A stretch of 44,242 nucleotides of DNA from CAZOGW01 sp964579415 (GCA_964579415.1 CAZOGW010000010.1:1-44242); one strand, 5' to 3'. Shown: positions 21,884-29,435, counted from the stretch's first letter. Notes: generated by a model from the sequence alone, not told the origin. A program made the numbers and translations.

Positions 21884-22658
21884 CGATCCCCGCCAGGCCG
21901 GTAGGGGCGTCGGCGACGATGTTGTGCCCGGCGCCGGGCACGATCGCGGCGGCGTCCCCGCCCGCCTCCCGGGCGATGGCTGCGTAGCGGGCGTCCCGGG
22001 TACCGGCGACCCACAACACCGGCATGGCGAGCGCGGCGGGGTCGATCCGCTCGGGGGTGCCCTGGCCCAGCCCGCGCACTGCCGCCGCCAGCCCTCCGGC
22101 GGTGTTGGCGGAGCGGACGGCCCGGTCCCGGGCCCTCTCCTCGGGGCAGAGGTGGCCGGTTCCCACCAGGGGATGCTCCGCCCACTCGTCGAGGAAGGCG
22201 TCGAGCCCGACGGAGACGATGTGCTCGGCGAGGGCAAGGTCCTCCTGACGTCGCTCCGCCCGTGCCGGGTCGTTCAGCCCCGGTGTCGCCGAGACCAGTA
22301 TCAGCGAAGTCACCAGGTCGGGTCGGGCGGCGGCGAGATGCAGGGCGACCCTCCCGCCCATGGAATAGCCCAGCACCGGTGACGGTCCCGGCCCCGCCCC
22401 CATCCACGCAGCCAGCGCCGCCGCGGTGGTAGCCATGTCGACGGGCCGAACCTCGGTGCCTCCGTGCCCGGGAAGATCAGGCGCCAGCACCCGCAACCCC
22501 GCCACGGAGGCGAACCTCCCGAAGCTCTCTCCGGTCAGCGTGAATCCGTGCAGGGCGACGAGCAGCGGTGCATCGTCGGCGCCGTGGGACCAGACCTGGA
22601 GCGTGCCGTGGGGAGGTACTTGGTACTTGGTATTTGGTATCCGGGTGCTCTCGCTCAC
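21858..22658 (-). CDS. menH: MenH-like alpha/beta hydrolase (SHCHC synthase family)
   Basis: A 266-residue hydrolase closest to MenH, which removes pyruvate to give 2-succinyl-6-hydroxy-2,4-cyclohexadiene-1-carboxylate in menaquinone synthesis. Visible: LVALHGFTLTGESFG, APDLPGHG, GYSMGGRVAL (nucleophile Ser99), ATPGLNDPARAERRQEDLALAEHI and the MenH-type lid GLDAFLDEWAEHPLV, then GTRDARY and GAGHNIV for the Asp and His. The GTG start at 22658 is followed by a run read as IPNTKYQVPP, which is the translation of heptamer array 5; no other usable start lies between it and the hydrolase core. No other men genes are in the window, so the pathway assignment rests on sequence alone. Confidence 0.72.
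   Translation of the reverse strand: MSESTRIPNTKYQVPPHGTLQVWSHGADDAPLLVALHGFTLTGESFGRFASVAGLRVLAPDLPGHGGTEVRPVDMATTAAALAAWMGAGPGPSPVLGYSMGGRVALHLAAARPDLVTSLILVSATPGLNDPARAERRQEDLALAEHIVSVGLDAFLDEWAEHPLVGTGHLCPEERARDRAVRSANTAGGLAAAVRGLGQGTPERIDPAALAMPVLWVAGTRDARYAAIAREAGGDAAAIVPGAGHNIVADAPTGLAGIVRAWLAGP
22615..22642. repeat. Heptamer array 5 (GGTACTT units) inside the menH coding region
   Basis: Units ggtactt, ggtactt, ggtattt, ggtatcc. On the minus strand they encode residues about 6-15 of the MenH-like protein, so here the array is translated or the true start lies inside it. Confidence 0.88.
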
Positions 22659-22677
22659 AACTGCACGGCCACTCTCC

Positions 22678-22714
22678 CTACCTACCTAGTACCTAGTACT
22701 TAGTACCTAGTACC
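22678..22714. repeat. Heptamer array 6 (CTAGTAC/TTAGTAC units) across the yibE/F stop
   Basis: Starts with degenerate ctacctac-like units, then ctagtac, ctagtac, ttagtac, ctagtac. It contains the TAG stop (22700-22702) of the minus-strand YibE/F gene and encodes its last residues (VGTRY). Confidence 0.9.
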
Positions 22715-24139
22715 AACTGCTGCCCTCGATGCCAGCCATGTCGTGATCGGCACCGCCGCCACCAGGCCGATACTGCCGACCACGGTACGAATGATCTCGA
22801 TGGCGACCACCTCGGAGTTGGCGATCGCCCCCAGGGACTGCTCGGAGAGCACGAAGAGCACCATGAGCGGGAGGGCCGCTCCGGCGTAGGCCAGCAGCAG
22901 CGTGTTCACCGTGGAGGCGATGTGGTCACGGCCGATGCGCATCGCTCTCCGGTAGAGCCCGGCGGAGCCGCTGCCGGGGTCGGCAGCCGCCAGCGCCCAC
23001 ACCGCCGACGCCTGGGTGACGGTGACGTCGTCGAGGGCGCCGGCCGTCCCCAGCACTATCCCGGCGAGGAGCAGCCCACCCACATCGATGCCCTCGAACA
23101 GGGTGAGGAGCGTGCTCTCCTCGCTGGCGAACCCGGAGAAGTGCGCCAACTCGACTGCGGCCGCCGACAGCACAGCGGTGAGGAGGAGGGCGGCGACCAT
23201 GCCGAGCAGGGCGGCATGGGTCAGCGGCGTGAAGCCGTGCGCCAGGTACAGGGCGATGAGGGCGATGGCGGCGGCGCCCACCACGGCGACCAGCACGGGT
23301 GGGCGGCCGCCGAGGATGGCGGGAAGCACGAACAGCAGCAGGACACCGACGCTGGCGGCGAGCCCGCCCAGGGCGGCTACGCCCCGCCACAGGCCGACGG
23401 CGACAACGGTCACCACAAAGAGGAGGGTCACCCAGAGCAGTAGGCCCCGCCGCTGGAAGTCGCCGGTGAACGAGTAGTCGGTGGCGACACCGGGGGCGGC
23501 GACACCGAAGGCCTCGGGCCCGTCGGAGCCGTCGAAGACCTCCACGGTGGCCCGGTCGCCCTCGCCGAGGAGTACCGCGCTCTCCTCGGGCGACGCCACG
23601 TAGGCAACGGTGACGCCGGCAGGGTCGTCGAGGGCCAGCGACAGCTCCGGGCAGGTGGCAGCGGCGTCGAAGGGGCACGGCGCCTCCCCGACGCCGACCA
23701 CGGTGGCGTTGGGGGTGTGCCGGGAGAGGATGGCGGTCCGGCCTACCGGGAAGTCGGGGTTGAGAGCCGAGGGGGGGAACTCCTGGGTGTACACGGCGCC
23801 GGTGTCGGGCCCGGCGAGCAGCGTGAAGGAGACCACCAGGCAGGGTTCGGCCTCGGGTCCGAGGCAGTCGGTCTGTTCCACCGCGCTGATCTCGGCGGCG
23901 TGCAGTTCGCTGGGAACGCCGATGGCGCGCAGCCCGGCCTCGTCCCGGATCGGCCCGGCGGGGCGGAGCACGGCGATGCCGACCACGACCAGCACGGCGA
24001 CGACCGCTGCGGCAAGGGCGAGGGCGGTGGGCCGCCGCGGTCCTCTCGGGGACGGCTCAGGCTCGACCTCGGCTTCGACGAACTGCTGCCATTCGTCATC
24101 GAGACCGTCGTCGGCGACGTGCGGTGGATCCTCCGTCAT
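22700..24139 (-). CDS. YibE/F-family membrane protein
   Basis: A 479-residue membrane protein of the YibE/F family (Pfam PF07907), function unknown. There is a cytosolic acidic N-terminus (1-35), TM1 (about 38-60), an extracytoplasmic domain (60-230) with several cysteines (DCLGPEAEPCL, APCPFDAAATCPEL) likely in disulfides, then a bundle of six or seven TM helices (from GLLLWVTLLFVVTVVAVGLW). Family hallmarks are LFEGIDVGGLLLAGIVLGTAGALDDVTVTQASAVWAL and MRIGRDHIASTVNTLLLAYAGAALPLMVLF. The last residues are coded by heptamer array 6. Known neighbours do not reveal a role. Confidence 0.88.
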   Translation of the reverse strand: MTEDPPHVADDGLDDEWQQFVEAEVEPEPSPRGPRRPTALALAAAVVAVLVVVGIAVLRPAGPIRDEAGLRAIGVPSELHAAEISAVEQTDCLGPEAEPCLVVSFTLLAGPDTGAVYTQEFPPSALNPDFPVGRTAILSRHTPNATVVGVGEAPCPFDAAATCPELSLALDDPAGVTVAYVASPEESAVLLGEGDRATVEVFDGSDGPEAFGVAAPGVATDYSFTGDFQRRGLLLWVTLLFVVTVVAVGLWRGVAALGGLAASVGVLLLFVLPAILGGRPPVLVAVVGAAAIALIALYLAHGFTPLTHAALLGMVAALLLTAVLSAAAVELAHFSGFASEESTLLTLFEGIDVGGLLLAGIVLGTAGALDDVTVTQASAVWALAAADPGSGSAGLYRRAMRIGRDHIASTVNTLLLAYAGAALPLMVLFVLSEQSLGAIANSEVVAIEIIRTVVGSIGLVAAVPITTWLASRAAVGTRY

Positions 24140-24148
24140 CGCGCCGCA

Positions 24149-24211
24149 GTATCAAGTATCCGGGACCGTAAGGCGAGCTACCGGATACTGGATACTGGAT
24201 ACTGGATACCC
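24149..24211. repeat. Heptamer array 7 (GGATACT units plus an inverted partner)
   Basis: Short agtatcaagtatccggg (24149-24163) followed after about 17 bp by ccggatactggatactgg and further units to 24211. GTATCCGG and CCGGATAC are reverse complements, so the two parts can pair. The array fills the spacer between the divergent yibE/F and proC genes. Confidence 0.88.
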
Positions 24212-24220
24212 GATCCTCGA

Positions 24221-24226
24221 TAAGAT
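24221..24226 (+). promoter_or_regulatory. Putative leaderless -10 box (TAAGAT) of proC
   Basis: TAAGAT, 5 of 6 bases identical to TATAAT in the key positions T1, A2 and T6, is 6 bases before ATG 24233. The -35 region would fall in heptamer array 7. Confidence 0.55.
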
Positions 24227-24232
24227 CGCCCG

Positions 24233-25072
24233 ATGCGACCGACCGTTGCCATCCTCGGAGCCGGCTCCATGGGCGAGACCATCGCCCGGGGACTGCTCGG
24301 CGCCGGGTGGAGAGAGACCGATGTCGTCATGGCGGCCCGTCGTGAGGAGCGTGCCCGCCAGGCGTCGCACCAGATCGGCGTGGACGTCCTGCTCGACCCG
24401 GCCGAGGCAGCCAAGGGACGCGATGTCGTGGTGGTGGCGGTCAAGCCGCGCGACGTCCCCGGGCTGCTCGGGCAGATCGACGGTGTTGTGACCGCCCCCC
24501 AACTCGTCGTCAGCATCGCCGCCGGTGTGCCCATCGCCGCCTTCGAGCGCAGCCTCCCCGGCGTCGCCGTGGTCCGCTCCATGCCCAACACCCCGTCGGC
24601 GGTGTCGCTGGGGATGACCGCCTACTGCGGCGGCACCCATGCCGATGGTGAGGCGCTCGCCGTCGCCGCCGAAGTGCTCGGCGCCGTCGGCGACACCATC
24701 CAGCTCTCCGAGGACCTCCTCGACGCCGTCACCGCGGTGTCCGGCACCGGTCCGGCCTACGTATTCCTCCTCGCCGAGGCGCTCACCGAGGCGGCCATCC
24801 GCGAAGGCCTGCCCCACCATGCCGCCGAACGGCTCGTCCTGCAGACCCTGCGCGGGTCAGGAGCCCTCCTCGCCGCGTCCGACAAGAGCGCCTTCCGCCT
24901 CCGCGCCGAGGTCACCTCCCCGGGCGGGACCACCGCCGCCGCCATGCATATCCTCGAAGACGGCGGCTTCCGCGCCCTCGTCGAGGACGCGGTGCGGGCG
25001 GCCTCGGCACGCTCGGAGGAGCTCGGCGCCGAGGCGCTACGACTTGTCGACCCCCGGCCGGCGGAGGCCTGA
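24233..25072 (+). CDS. proC: Pyrroline-5-carboxylate reductase
   Basis: Reduces 1-pyrroline-5-carboxylate to proline with NAD(P)H, the final biosynthetic step. The 279-residue protein has the Rossmann motif VAILGAGSMGETIARGLL (residues 5-22), VVVAVKPRDVPGLL, VVRSMPNTPSAV and the P5CR dimerisation domain with SGTGPAYVFLLAEALTEAA, GLPHHAAERLVLQTLRG and the signature TSPGGTTAAAMHILEDGGFRALVEDAV. It is followed 4 bases later by the proline dehydrogenase gene, so synthesis and the first step of breakdown share a transcript. Confidence 0.96.
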   Translation: MRPTVAILGAGSMGETIARGLLGAGWRETDVVMAARREERARQASHQIGVDVLLDPAEAAKGRDVVVVAVKPRDVPGLLGQIDGVVTAPQLVVSIAAGVPIAAFERSLPGVAVVRSMPNTPSAVSLGMTAYCGGTHADGEALAVAAEVLGAVGDTIQLSEDLLDAVTAVSGTGPAYVFLLAEALTEAAIREGLPHHAAERLVLQTLRGSGALLAASDKSAFRLRAEVTSPGGTTAAAMHILEDGGFRALVEDAVRAASARSEELGAEALRLVDPRPAEA

Positions 25073-25075
25073 GCG

Positions 25076-25993
25076 GTGACCACCCCGTCGGGCAGGGCGC
25101 TTCTCGCCGTCACCGAACGCAGGTCGGTACGCCGCTTCGCCACCGGCACCCGACCCGGGAAGGCCGTCGCCCGGAGGTTCGTCGCCGGCGAGACTCTCGA
25201 CGAGGCGGCAGCCGTAACGCGGGCACTCATGGCCAAGGGGGCCCGGGTCTCGCTGGACAACCTCGGCGAGCACGTCTCGGACCGGGCCCAGGCTCTGGGG
25301 GCATGCGACGACTACCTCGCCTGCCTGGATCGCATCGCCGCCGACCGGCTCGACGCCAACATCTCGGTCAAGCTCACCCAACTCGGGCTCGGCCTCGACG
25401 ACGACCTGGCTCGCCAGTCCCTGGACCGGCTGGCGGCCCGGGCCGGCGAGGTCGGGACGACCGTCACCGTCGACATGGAGGAGAGCGCCCTCACCGCGGC
25501 GACCATCGACGTCTACGAGGAGGTCCAGAAGGCAAGGGGCAACGTCGGTCTGGCGGTTCAAGCCTACCTGTACCGCACCCGTGCCGACCTGGACCGGCTC
25601 ATCCCGCTCGGGGGCCACATCCGGCTGTGCAAGGGCGCTTATGCCGAGCCGCCCGAGGTCGCCTACCAGGACAAGGACGAGGTCGATGCCAGCTACGACC
25701 GCCTCCTCGAGGTGCTCATGGCGGCCCGGCAGGTAAGGCCGGCGGTGGCCTCCCACGACACCGAACGCATCGACGTCGCCCGGCGGCTGGCGCCGTCGCG
25801 TTCCGGCTACTACGAGTATCAGATGCTCTACGGCGTTCGCACCCGCCTCCAGGACGAGATGCTGGCCGCGGGCGAGACGCTGCGGGTGTATCTGCCCTAC
25901 GGCGTCGCCTGGTACCCCTACCTCACCAGGCGGATGGCCGAGCGCCCGGCAAATCTCGGATTCTTCCTGCGCGCCCTGTTCAGCCGGGGTTGA
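25076..25993 (+). CDS. Proline dehydrogenase (monofunctional, FAD-dependent)
   Basis: Oxidises proline to pyrroline-5-carboxylate and passes electrons to quinone. The 305-residue length fits stand-alone bacterial PRODH barrels. Seen are SVKLTQLGLGLD (strand with the flavin-site Lys), VDMEES, VQAYLYRTRADLDRL, RLCKGAYAEPPEVAY, VASHDTERI, YEYQMLYGVRTRLQDEM and the proline-binding RVYLPYGVAWYPYLTRRMAERPAN with its pair of arginines. The GTG start is 4 bases after the proC stop with GGAGG upstream. No P5C dehydrogenase gene lies nearby, so P5C may be recycled by ProC. Confidence 0.95.
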   Translation: MTTPSGRALLAVTERRSVRRFATGTRPGKAVARRFVAGETLDEAAAVTRALMAKGARVSLDNLGEHVSDRAQALGACDDYLACLDRIAADRLDANISVKLTQLGLGLDDDLARQSLDRLAARAGEVGTTVTVDMEESALTAATIDVYEEVQKARGNVGLAVQAYLYRTRADLDRLIPLGGHIRLCKGAYAEPPEVAYQDKDEVDASYDRLLEVLMAARQVRPAVASHDTERIDVARRLAPSRSGYYEYQMLYGVRTRLQDEMLAAGETLRVYLPYGVAWYPYLTRRMAERPANLGFFLRALFSRG

Positions 25994-26018
25994 GGTCCTC
26001 AGGCAGCGGAACCCGGTA

Positions 26019-26038
26019 CCCGCCACCTGCCAGGCGGG
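26019..26038. terminator. Possible bidirectional hairpin between convergent genes
   Basis: CCCGCC (26019-26024) pairs with GGCGGG (26033-26038), loop acctgcca, in the 60-bp gap between the proline dehydrogenase and PfkB genes. There is no U-tract, so terminator function is only inferred from position. Confidence 0.3.
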
Positions 26039-26053
26039 AGCACGTAAGGGGGC

Positions 26054-26980
26054 CTACTTGAGGTCCTCGCGGTAGGGGGGATCGGCTCCGGGTCGGCTCA
26101 CCGTCACTGCCGCCACGTCGGCGGCGAATCCGAGAGCCGCGGTCAGGTCTTCCAGGGCGAGGCCGGCGATGGCGTTCTTGGTGAGGCGGGCGTTGTCGTG
26201 GAGCCAGGCGAGGAGGCCGGCGCCGAAGGAGTCGCCGGCGCCGATGGTGTCGACGACGTCGGTGGCGGGCGTCGGCACCTCTACCTGCCCTGAGGGGTGG
26301 AAGGCGATGGCGGGCTCGCCGCCTCGTGTCAGCACCACCAGGGAGGGGCCCCGGTTCAGCAGGGCGGCGGCGGTCTCGGTCGGGTCGAACGACGGGTCCA
26401 TCACCACGGCATCATCGTCGCTCAGCTTGACCACGTCGGCGTAGCCGATGATGCCGTCGAGACGGCTCAGGTAGCCGTCCATGTTGTCGATCACGGCAGG
26501 CCGGATGTTGGGGTCGATCATCACCACCCGGTTGGCGGTGGCGGCGCTGGCGGCGAGGTCGGCGATGGTGAGCGCCGCCGGTTCCAGCACCAGGCCCAGC
26601 GAGCCGATGTGGACGGCGGTGACGGCCGGATCGAGGGCGACGGGCAGGTGGCGGAGAAGGAGTTGGGTGGCGGAGGTCCTCGTCAGGTAGAAGGCGTAGC
26701 CGGCAGTGCCGGCGTCGTCGATGGTCGCCAGCGCCAGGGTGGTGGGGTTGTCGGTGGTGGGGGAGAGCGAGAGGTCGACACCGGCCGATGCCAGGTGTTG
26801 GCGCAAGAGGGTGCCGAAGGCGTCGGTGCCGAGGGCTCCGAAGTAGCCGGTGGGGACGCCGAGCCGGGCCAGTGCCACCGCGGTGTTGCACGGGCCCCCG
26901 CCGGGAATCGGGTGGTAGCCCTCTCCCCGGCGGGGATCACGTGTCAGGTCGATGAGGGCCTCGCCGGCAACCAGAATCAC
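26054..26980 (-). CDS. PfkB-family carbohydrate kinase, fructokinase-like
   Basis: A 308-residue ribokinase-fold sugar kinase. N-terminal MILVAGEALIDL and GGGPCNTAVALARLGVPTGYFGALGTDAFG carry the substrate-binding Asp and the first PfkB signature. VVDTIGAGDSFGAGLLAWL is the second signature, with the GAGD anion hole and catalytic Asp. The TRTSATQLL lid segment and VVMIDPNIRP match bacterial fructokinases, though related 2-keto or nucleoside kinases cannot be excluded. GTG 26980 has TAGCCT 6 bases upstream. Confidence 0.86.
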   Translation of the reverse strand: MILVAGEALIDLTRDPRRGEGYHPIPGGGPCNTAVALARLGVPTGYFGALGTDAFGTLLRQHLASAGVDLSLSPTTDNPTTLALATIDDAGTAGYAFYLTRTSATQLLLRHLPVALDPAVTAVHIGSLGLVLEPAALTIADLAASAATANRVVMIDPNIRPAVIDNMDGYLSRLDGIIGYADVVKLSDDDAVVMDPSFDPTETAAALLNRGPSLVVLTRGGEPAIAFHPSGQVEVPTPATDVVDTIGAGDSFGAGLLAWLHDNARLTKNAIAGLALEDLTAALGFAADVAAVTVSRPGADPPYREDLK

Positions 26981-26986
26981 CGGGCG

Positions 26987-26992
26987 AGGCTA
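26987..26992 (-). promoter_or_regulatory. Putative leaderless -10 box (TAGCCT) of the PfkB kinase gene
   Basis: TAGCCT on the minus strand is 6 bases before GTG 26980, the same geometry as at several other genes here. Confidence 0.45.
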
Positions 26993-27066
26993 GACCCCGT
27001 TGGCGCAGTGCACGAGTCGCGGTTCATGGGCCGGCCGATCCGGGTGGAGGTTCCCGGAGCAGCCGT

Positions 27067-27237
27067 CTAGGCGGCGCTGCCGCCGCTCGCCTTACGGCCG
27101 GTGACCCACACGCCGCGGTGGCCGCAGGTGCAGTGGTAGGCGACCTCGATGCCGCGCTCCGTGTTCACCATCGCGTCGATGTTCGAGCGGGTGAGGAGAA
27201 CGCGGGTGCCGTGGTCGGGGCAGTCGATGGCGAACAT
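27067..27237 (-). CDS. Small zinc-ribbon-like protein (56 residues)
   Basis: A short gene read from ATG 27237 to TAG at 27067-27069. The product begins MFAIDCPDHGTRVLLTRSN and continues GIEVAYHCTCGHRGVWVTGRK, giving Cys6, His9, Cys36 and Cys38 in a CxxH...CxCG arrangement typical of small zinc ribbons. GGAG (minus strand, 27247-27250) lies 9 bases upstream, a good ribosome-binding site. Similar tiny proteins with this pattern occur in actinobacteria without known function. It is divergent from the CGNR regulator gene and shares its 106-bp control region. Confidence 0.72.
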   Translation of the reverse strand: MFAIDCPDHGTRVLLTRSNIDAMVNTERGIEVAYHCTCGHRGVWVTGRKASGGSAA

Positions 27238-27295
27238 GGTGGTGCGCTCCTTTCCCGCCGGTCGGGGGGGCCCAGCGGCGGTACGTAACTGGCTA

Positions 27296-27324
27296 TTGCA
27301 GCTTTGCTGCTTACAGGATATGAT
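27296..27324 (+). promoter_or_regulatory. Sigma-70-type promoter with inverted repeat in the spacer (CGNR gene)
   Basis: TTGCAG (27296-27301), a 17-bp spacer and TATGAT (27319-27324) form the best consensus promoter in the window. The spacer holds GCAGCtttGCTGC (27298-27310), an inverted repeat placed where a repressor would block polymerase. The gene product is itself a DNA-binding candidate, so autoregulation is possible. Confidence 0.65.
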
Positions 27325-27343
27325 AGCGCAAGTAAGGAGTCAA

Positions 27344-27910
27344 GTGGATTTCTCCCATTACACGGATCACCCGGTGAGCCTGGCGATGAGCCTGGTCAAC
27401 ACCGGGGACAGCCTCTCTGGCGAGGACGCCATCGACACGGTCGAGGGTCTGGAGGGTTTCGTCGCCTCCATCCACCCCGACCTGGGCGCCCCGGACTGGG
27501 ACTTGACGCCCGCCGACGTGACCCGGATCCAGCACCTGCGGGCCCGGCTGCGCGAGGTCTTCGCCGCAGCCGGCGACGAAGTCGTGGCGGCCGCCATCCT
27601 CAACGGGATCCTCTCCGAAGCGGGGGCGGTGCCGCGGGTGAGCGTGCACGACGGCGTCGAGCCGCATCTGCACTTCGAGCCGGTCGACGCCGGCCCCTTC
27701 GCCTGGCTCGGGGCCACCTCCGCCATGGGTCTCTCCGTGGTGGTGTGCGACCACGGCAGTGCCCGGCTCGGTATCTGCGACGCGACCGCCTGCGCCGATG
27801 TGTACATCGACACCTCTCGCAACCGGTCGCGGCGCTACTGCTCGGACACATGCTCGACGCGTGAGCACGTGGCCGCCTTCCGCAAGCGGCGCCAGGGTGC
27901 CGGCGCCTGA
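27344..27910 (+). CDS. CGNR zinc-finger / ABATE-domain putative transcriptional regulator
   Basis: A 188-residue protein. The N-terminal ABATE domain (DFSHYTDHPVSLAMSLVNTGDS ... LRARLREVFAAAGD), thought to sense small molecules or stress, is joined to a C-terminal CGNR-type zinc finger: GICDATACADVYIDTSRNRSRRYCSDTCSTREHVAAFRKRR, where CGNR is replaced by the variant CDATACADVYIDTSRNRSRRYC. Such proteins are widespread in actinobacteria as presumed transcription factors. GTG 27344 is preferred: AAGGAG (27334-27339) precedes it and DFSHYTDHPV is the usual start of the family. Confidence 0.82.
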   Translation: MDFSHYTDHPVSLAMSLVNTGDSLSGEDAIDTVEGLEGFVASIHPDLGAPDWDLTPADVTRIQHLRARLREVFAAAGDEVVAAAILNGILSEAGAVPRVSVHDGVEPHLHFEPVDAGPFAWLGATSAMGLSVVVCDHGSARLGICDATACADVYIDTSRNRSRRYCSDTCSTREHVAAFRKRRQGAGA

Positions 27911-27965
27911 GTGTCCCCGCATGCAAGTACGGTGACGTTGCTGGTGGGCGGCGGCGGATTCAGCA

Positions 27966-27984
27966 CTCAGTATTCAGTATCAGG
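27966..27984. repeat. Heptamer array 8 (short; TCAGTAT units)
   Basis: ctcagta, ttcagta, tcagg: two and a half units. It is the shortest array, in the spacer before the PspA-associated membrane protein gene. Confidence 0.65.
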
Positions 27985-28031
27985 AGGGCCTGCCTCCGAT
28001 GTCCTGCGACATAACATCAGGAGGGCGTGCC
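27979..28031 (+). promoter_or_regulatory. Direct repeat upstream of the PspA-associated operon
   Basis: ATCAGGAGGGCCTGCC (27979-27994) recurs as ATCAGGAGGGCGTGCC (28016-28031), 15 of 16 identical, 37 bp apart. The second copy ends 2 bases before the -10 TAACCT (28034), so the pair could be an activator or repressor site. Confidence 0.5.
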
Positions 28032-28033
28032 GT

Positions 28034-28039
28034 TAACCT
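28034..28039 (+). promoter_or_regulatory. Putative leaderless -10 box (TAACCT)
   Basis: TAACCT is 6 bases before ATG 28046, without a ribosome-binding site in between. Confidence 0.5.
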
Positions 28040-28045
28040 GCCGGT

Positions 28046-29392
28046 ATGAGGCGCATATTTGTGGGTGTGGTGGTGGCCGTGCTGGCGCTGGCGGCGCCGG
28101 CTGCGGCGCAACCGGCCGACGAGCAGGCAGTCGCCGACCAACTCAGGGCAACCGGCTCGTACGCCGACCCGGGGGCATCGGCTTCCGCCGAGATGCTCGA
28201 CGACCTGGTGACCACGCTCAACAACGAGGGTGAGCGCATGTACCTGGTCGCCCTGGAGGACGAGCCTCCCGGCGGCGCCACCGGCTTCGCCGACCGGGTC
28301 TTCGACCTGCTCGACGGTGGTGTCGTCGTCGTGCTCTCACCGGAGACCTTCGGCTGGTCCGGTGCTCCCGAGGCATACAGCCTGGAGCAGGTCGACGCCG
28401 CCGTCGATGCCTCCCTGGAGAGCGTCCCCGCCGGGGCGTCCGACGAGGTGCTGCTGCAGGTGTTCGTCACCGAACTCACCGGGATCACCGACCCGGTCCC
28501 GGCCACTCCCACCGCGGCGCCGGTACCGGCGGCATCGTCCGGCGGCGGCAGGGGGCTCCTGGTGGTGCTGTTGATCGGCGCCGTGCTGGTGGGCGGGTTC
28601 TTCTTCCTGCGCTCCCGGTCGAAGAAGGCAGCAGCCGGAGGCGGAGGCGCTCCGCGCCTCGATCCCCACGTCGCCGAGGCCAAGGATGCCGTCCAGAAGC
28701 AGATCGACGCCCTGGCCAATGACATCATCGACCTCGAGGACGAGGTGAGGATGGCGGACAACCGGGAGGCCGACGAGTTCTACGCCGCCGCCGGCGCCAC
28801 CTACACCGAGGTCACCGACGCCTTTCCCGCGGCGGGGACTCCTGCCCAGTTGCTCGACCTGGCCAACCGGATCGACCGGGCGGTGTGGCAGGTCGACTGC
28901 GCCGAGGCCATCCTCGACGGCAAGCCTGTACCACCCGAGCCGGTGGTGCGAACCCTCCCGGCCGAGCCGGTCCCGGAGACCGGTGCCGAGCCGGCAACCA
29001 CCGGGCCGTCCGGGTTGCCGCCGCGGCCGTCGTACGGCGACTCGCCGGGTTCGAGCTCGTCGCTACCGCCGCGTCCCGACTACGAGCGGCGCAGTGGTCG
29101 TCGCACCAGCGTGGGCGGTGGGGGCCTCTTCGACGTCATCATCGGTGCCGCCGGGGCGATGATGGCGAGCCGTGCCTCTGCGTCGAGGCGGTCCCAGACC
29201 ACCCGCCCCGCCCCGGTCCCGCCACGGGAGAGCCCACCACCGTCGTCGGGTGGCAGTGTGCTGGGCGGTGGCAGCGTGCTCGGCGGCACTCCTCAGCCGA
29301 AGCCCAAAGCACCACCGCCGTCGACGGGTGGTACTTCGGCCGGCGAGGGTGGGGCGCGGCGGAGAGGCCGCGGAGGCGGCAGGCGCCGCTGA
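28046..29392 (+). CDS. PspA-associated membrane protein with TPM-like extracytoplasmic domain
   Basis: A 448-residue single-pass protein. There is a signal peptide (1-22, ending AAAQP), then an extracytoplasmic domain (about 25-150) with GERMYLVALEDEPPGGATGFADRVFDLLDGGVVVVLSPETFGW, resembling TPM-domain proteins. A TM helix follows (about 170-192, GLLVVLLIGAVLVGGFFFL), then a cytosolic helical part (205-300) and a Pro/Ser/Gly/Arg-rich tail ending in RRRGRGGGRRR. Proteins of this layout next to pspA occur in actinobacteria and are thought to anchor or sense for PspA. The basic tail may bind acidic lipids or nucleic acid. The TPM match is weak. Confidence 0.7.
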   Translation: MRRIFVGVVVAVLALAAPAAAQPADEQAVADQLRATGSYADPGASASAEMLDDLVTTLNNEGERMYLVALEDEPPGGATGFADRVFDLLDGGVVVVLSPETFGWSGAPEAYSLEQVDAAVDASLESVPAGASDEVLLQVFVTELTGITDPVPATPTAAPVPAASSGGGRGLLVVLLIGAVLVGGFFFLRSRSKKAAAGGGGAPRLDPHVAEAKDAVQKQIDALANDIIDLEDEVRMADNREADEFYAAAGATYTEVTDAFPAAGTPAQLLDLANRIDRAVWQVDCAEAILDGKPVPPEPVVRTLPAEPVPETGAEPATTGPSGLPPRPSYGDSPGSSSSLPPRPDYERRSGRRTSVGGGGLFDVIIGAAGAMMASRASASRRSQTTRPAPVPPRESPPPSSGGSVLGGGSVLGGTPQPKPKAPPPSTGGTSAGEGGARRRGRGGGRRR

Positions 29393-29429
29393 CCGTGCGC
29401 CCGCCCGCCCACGGGCATCGTGACGCTTG

Positions 29430-29435
29430 TACACT
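29430..29435 (+). promoter_or_regulatory. Putative -10 box (TACACT) of pspA
   Basis: TACACT lies 35 bases before the ATG at 29471, in the gap after the preceding gene. It suggests pspA has its own promoter with a short leader holding the ggaagga ribosome-binding site (29458-29464). Confidence 0.4.
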
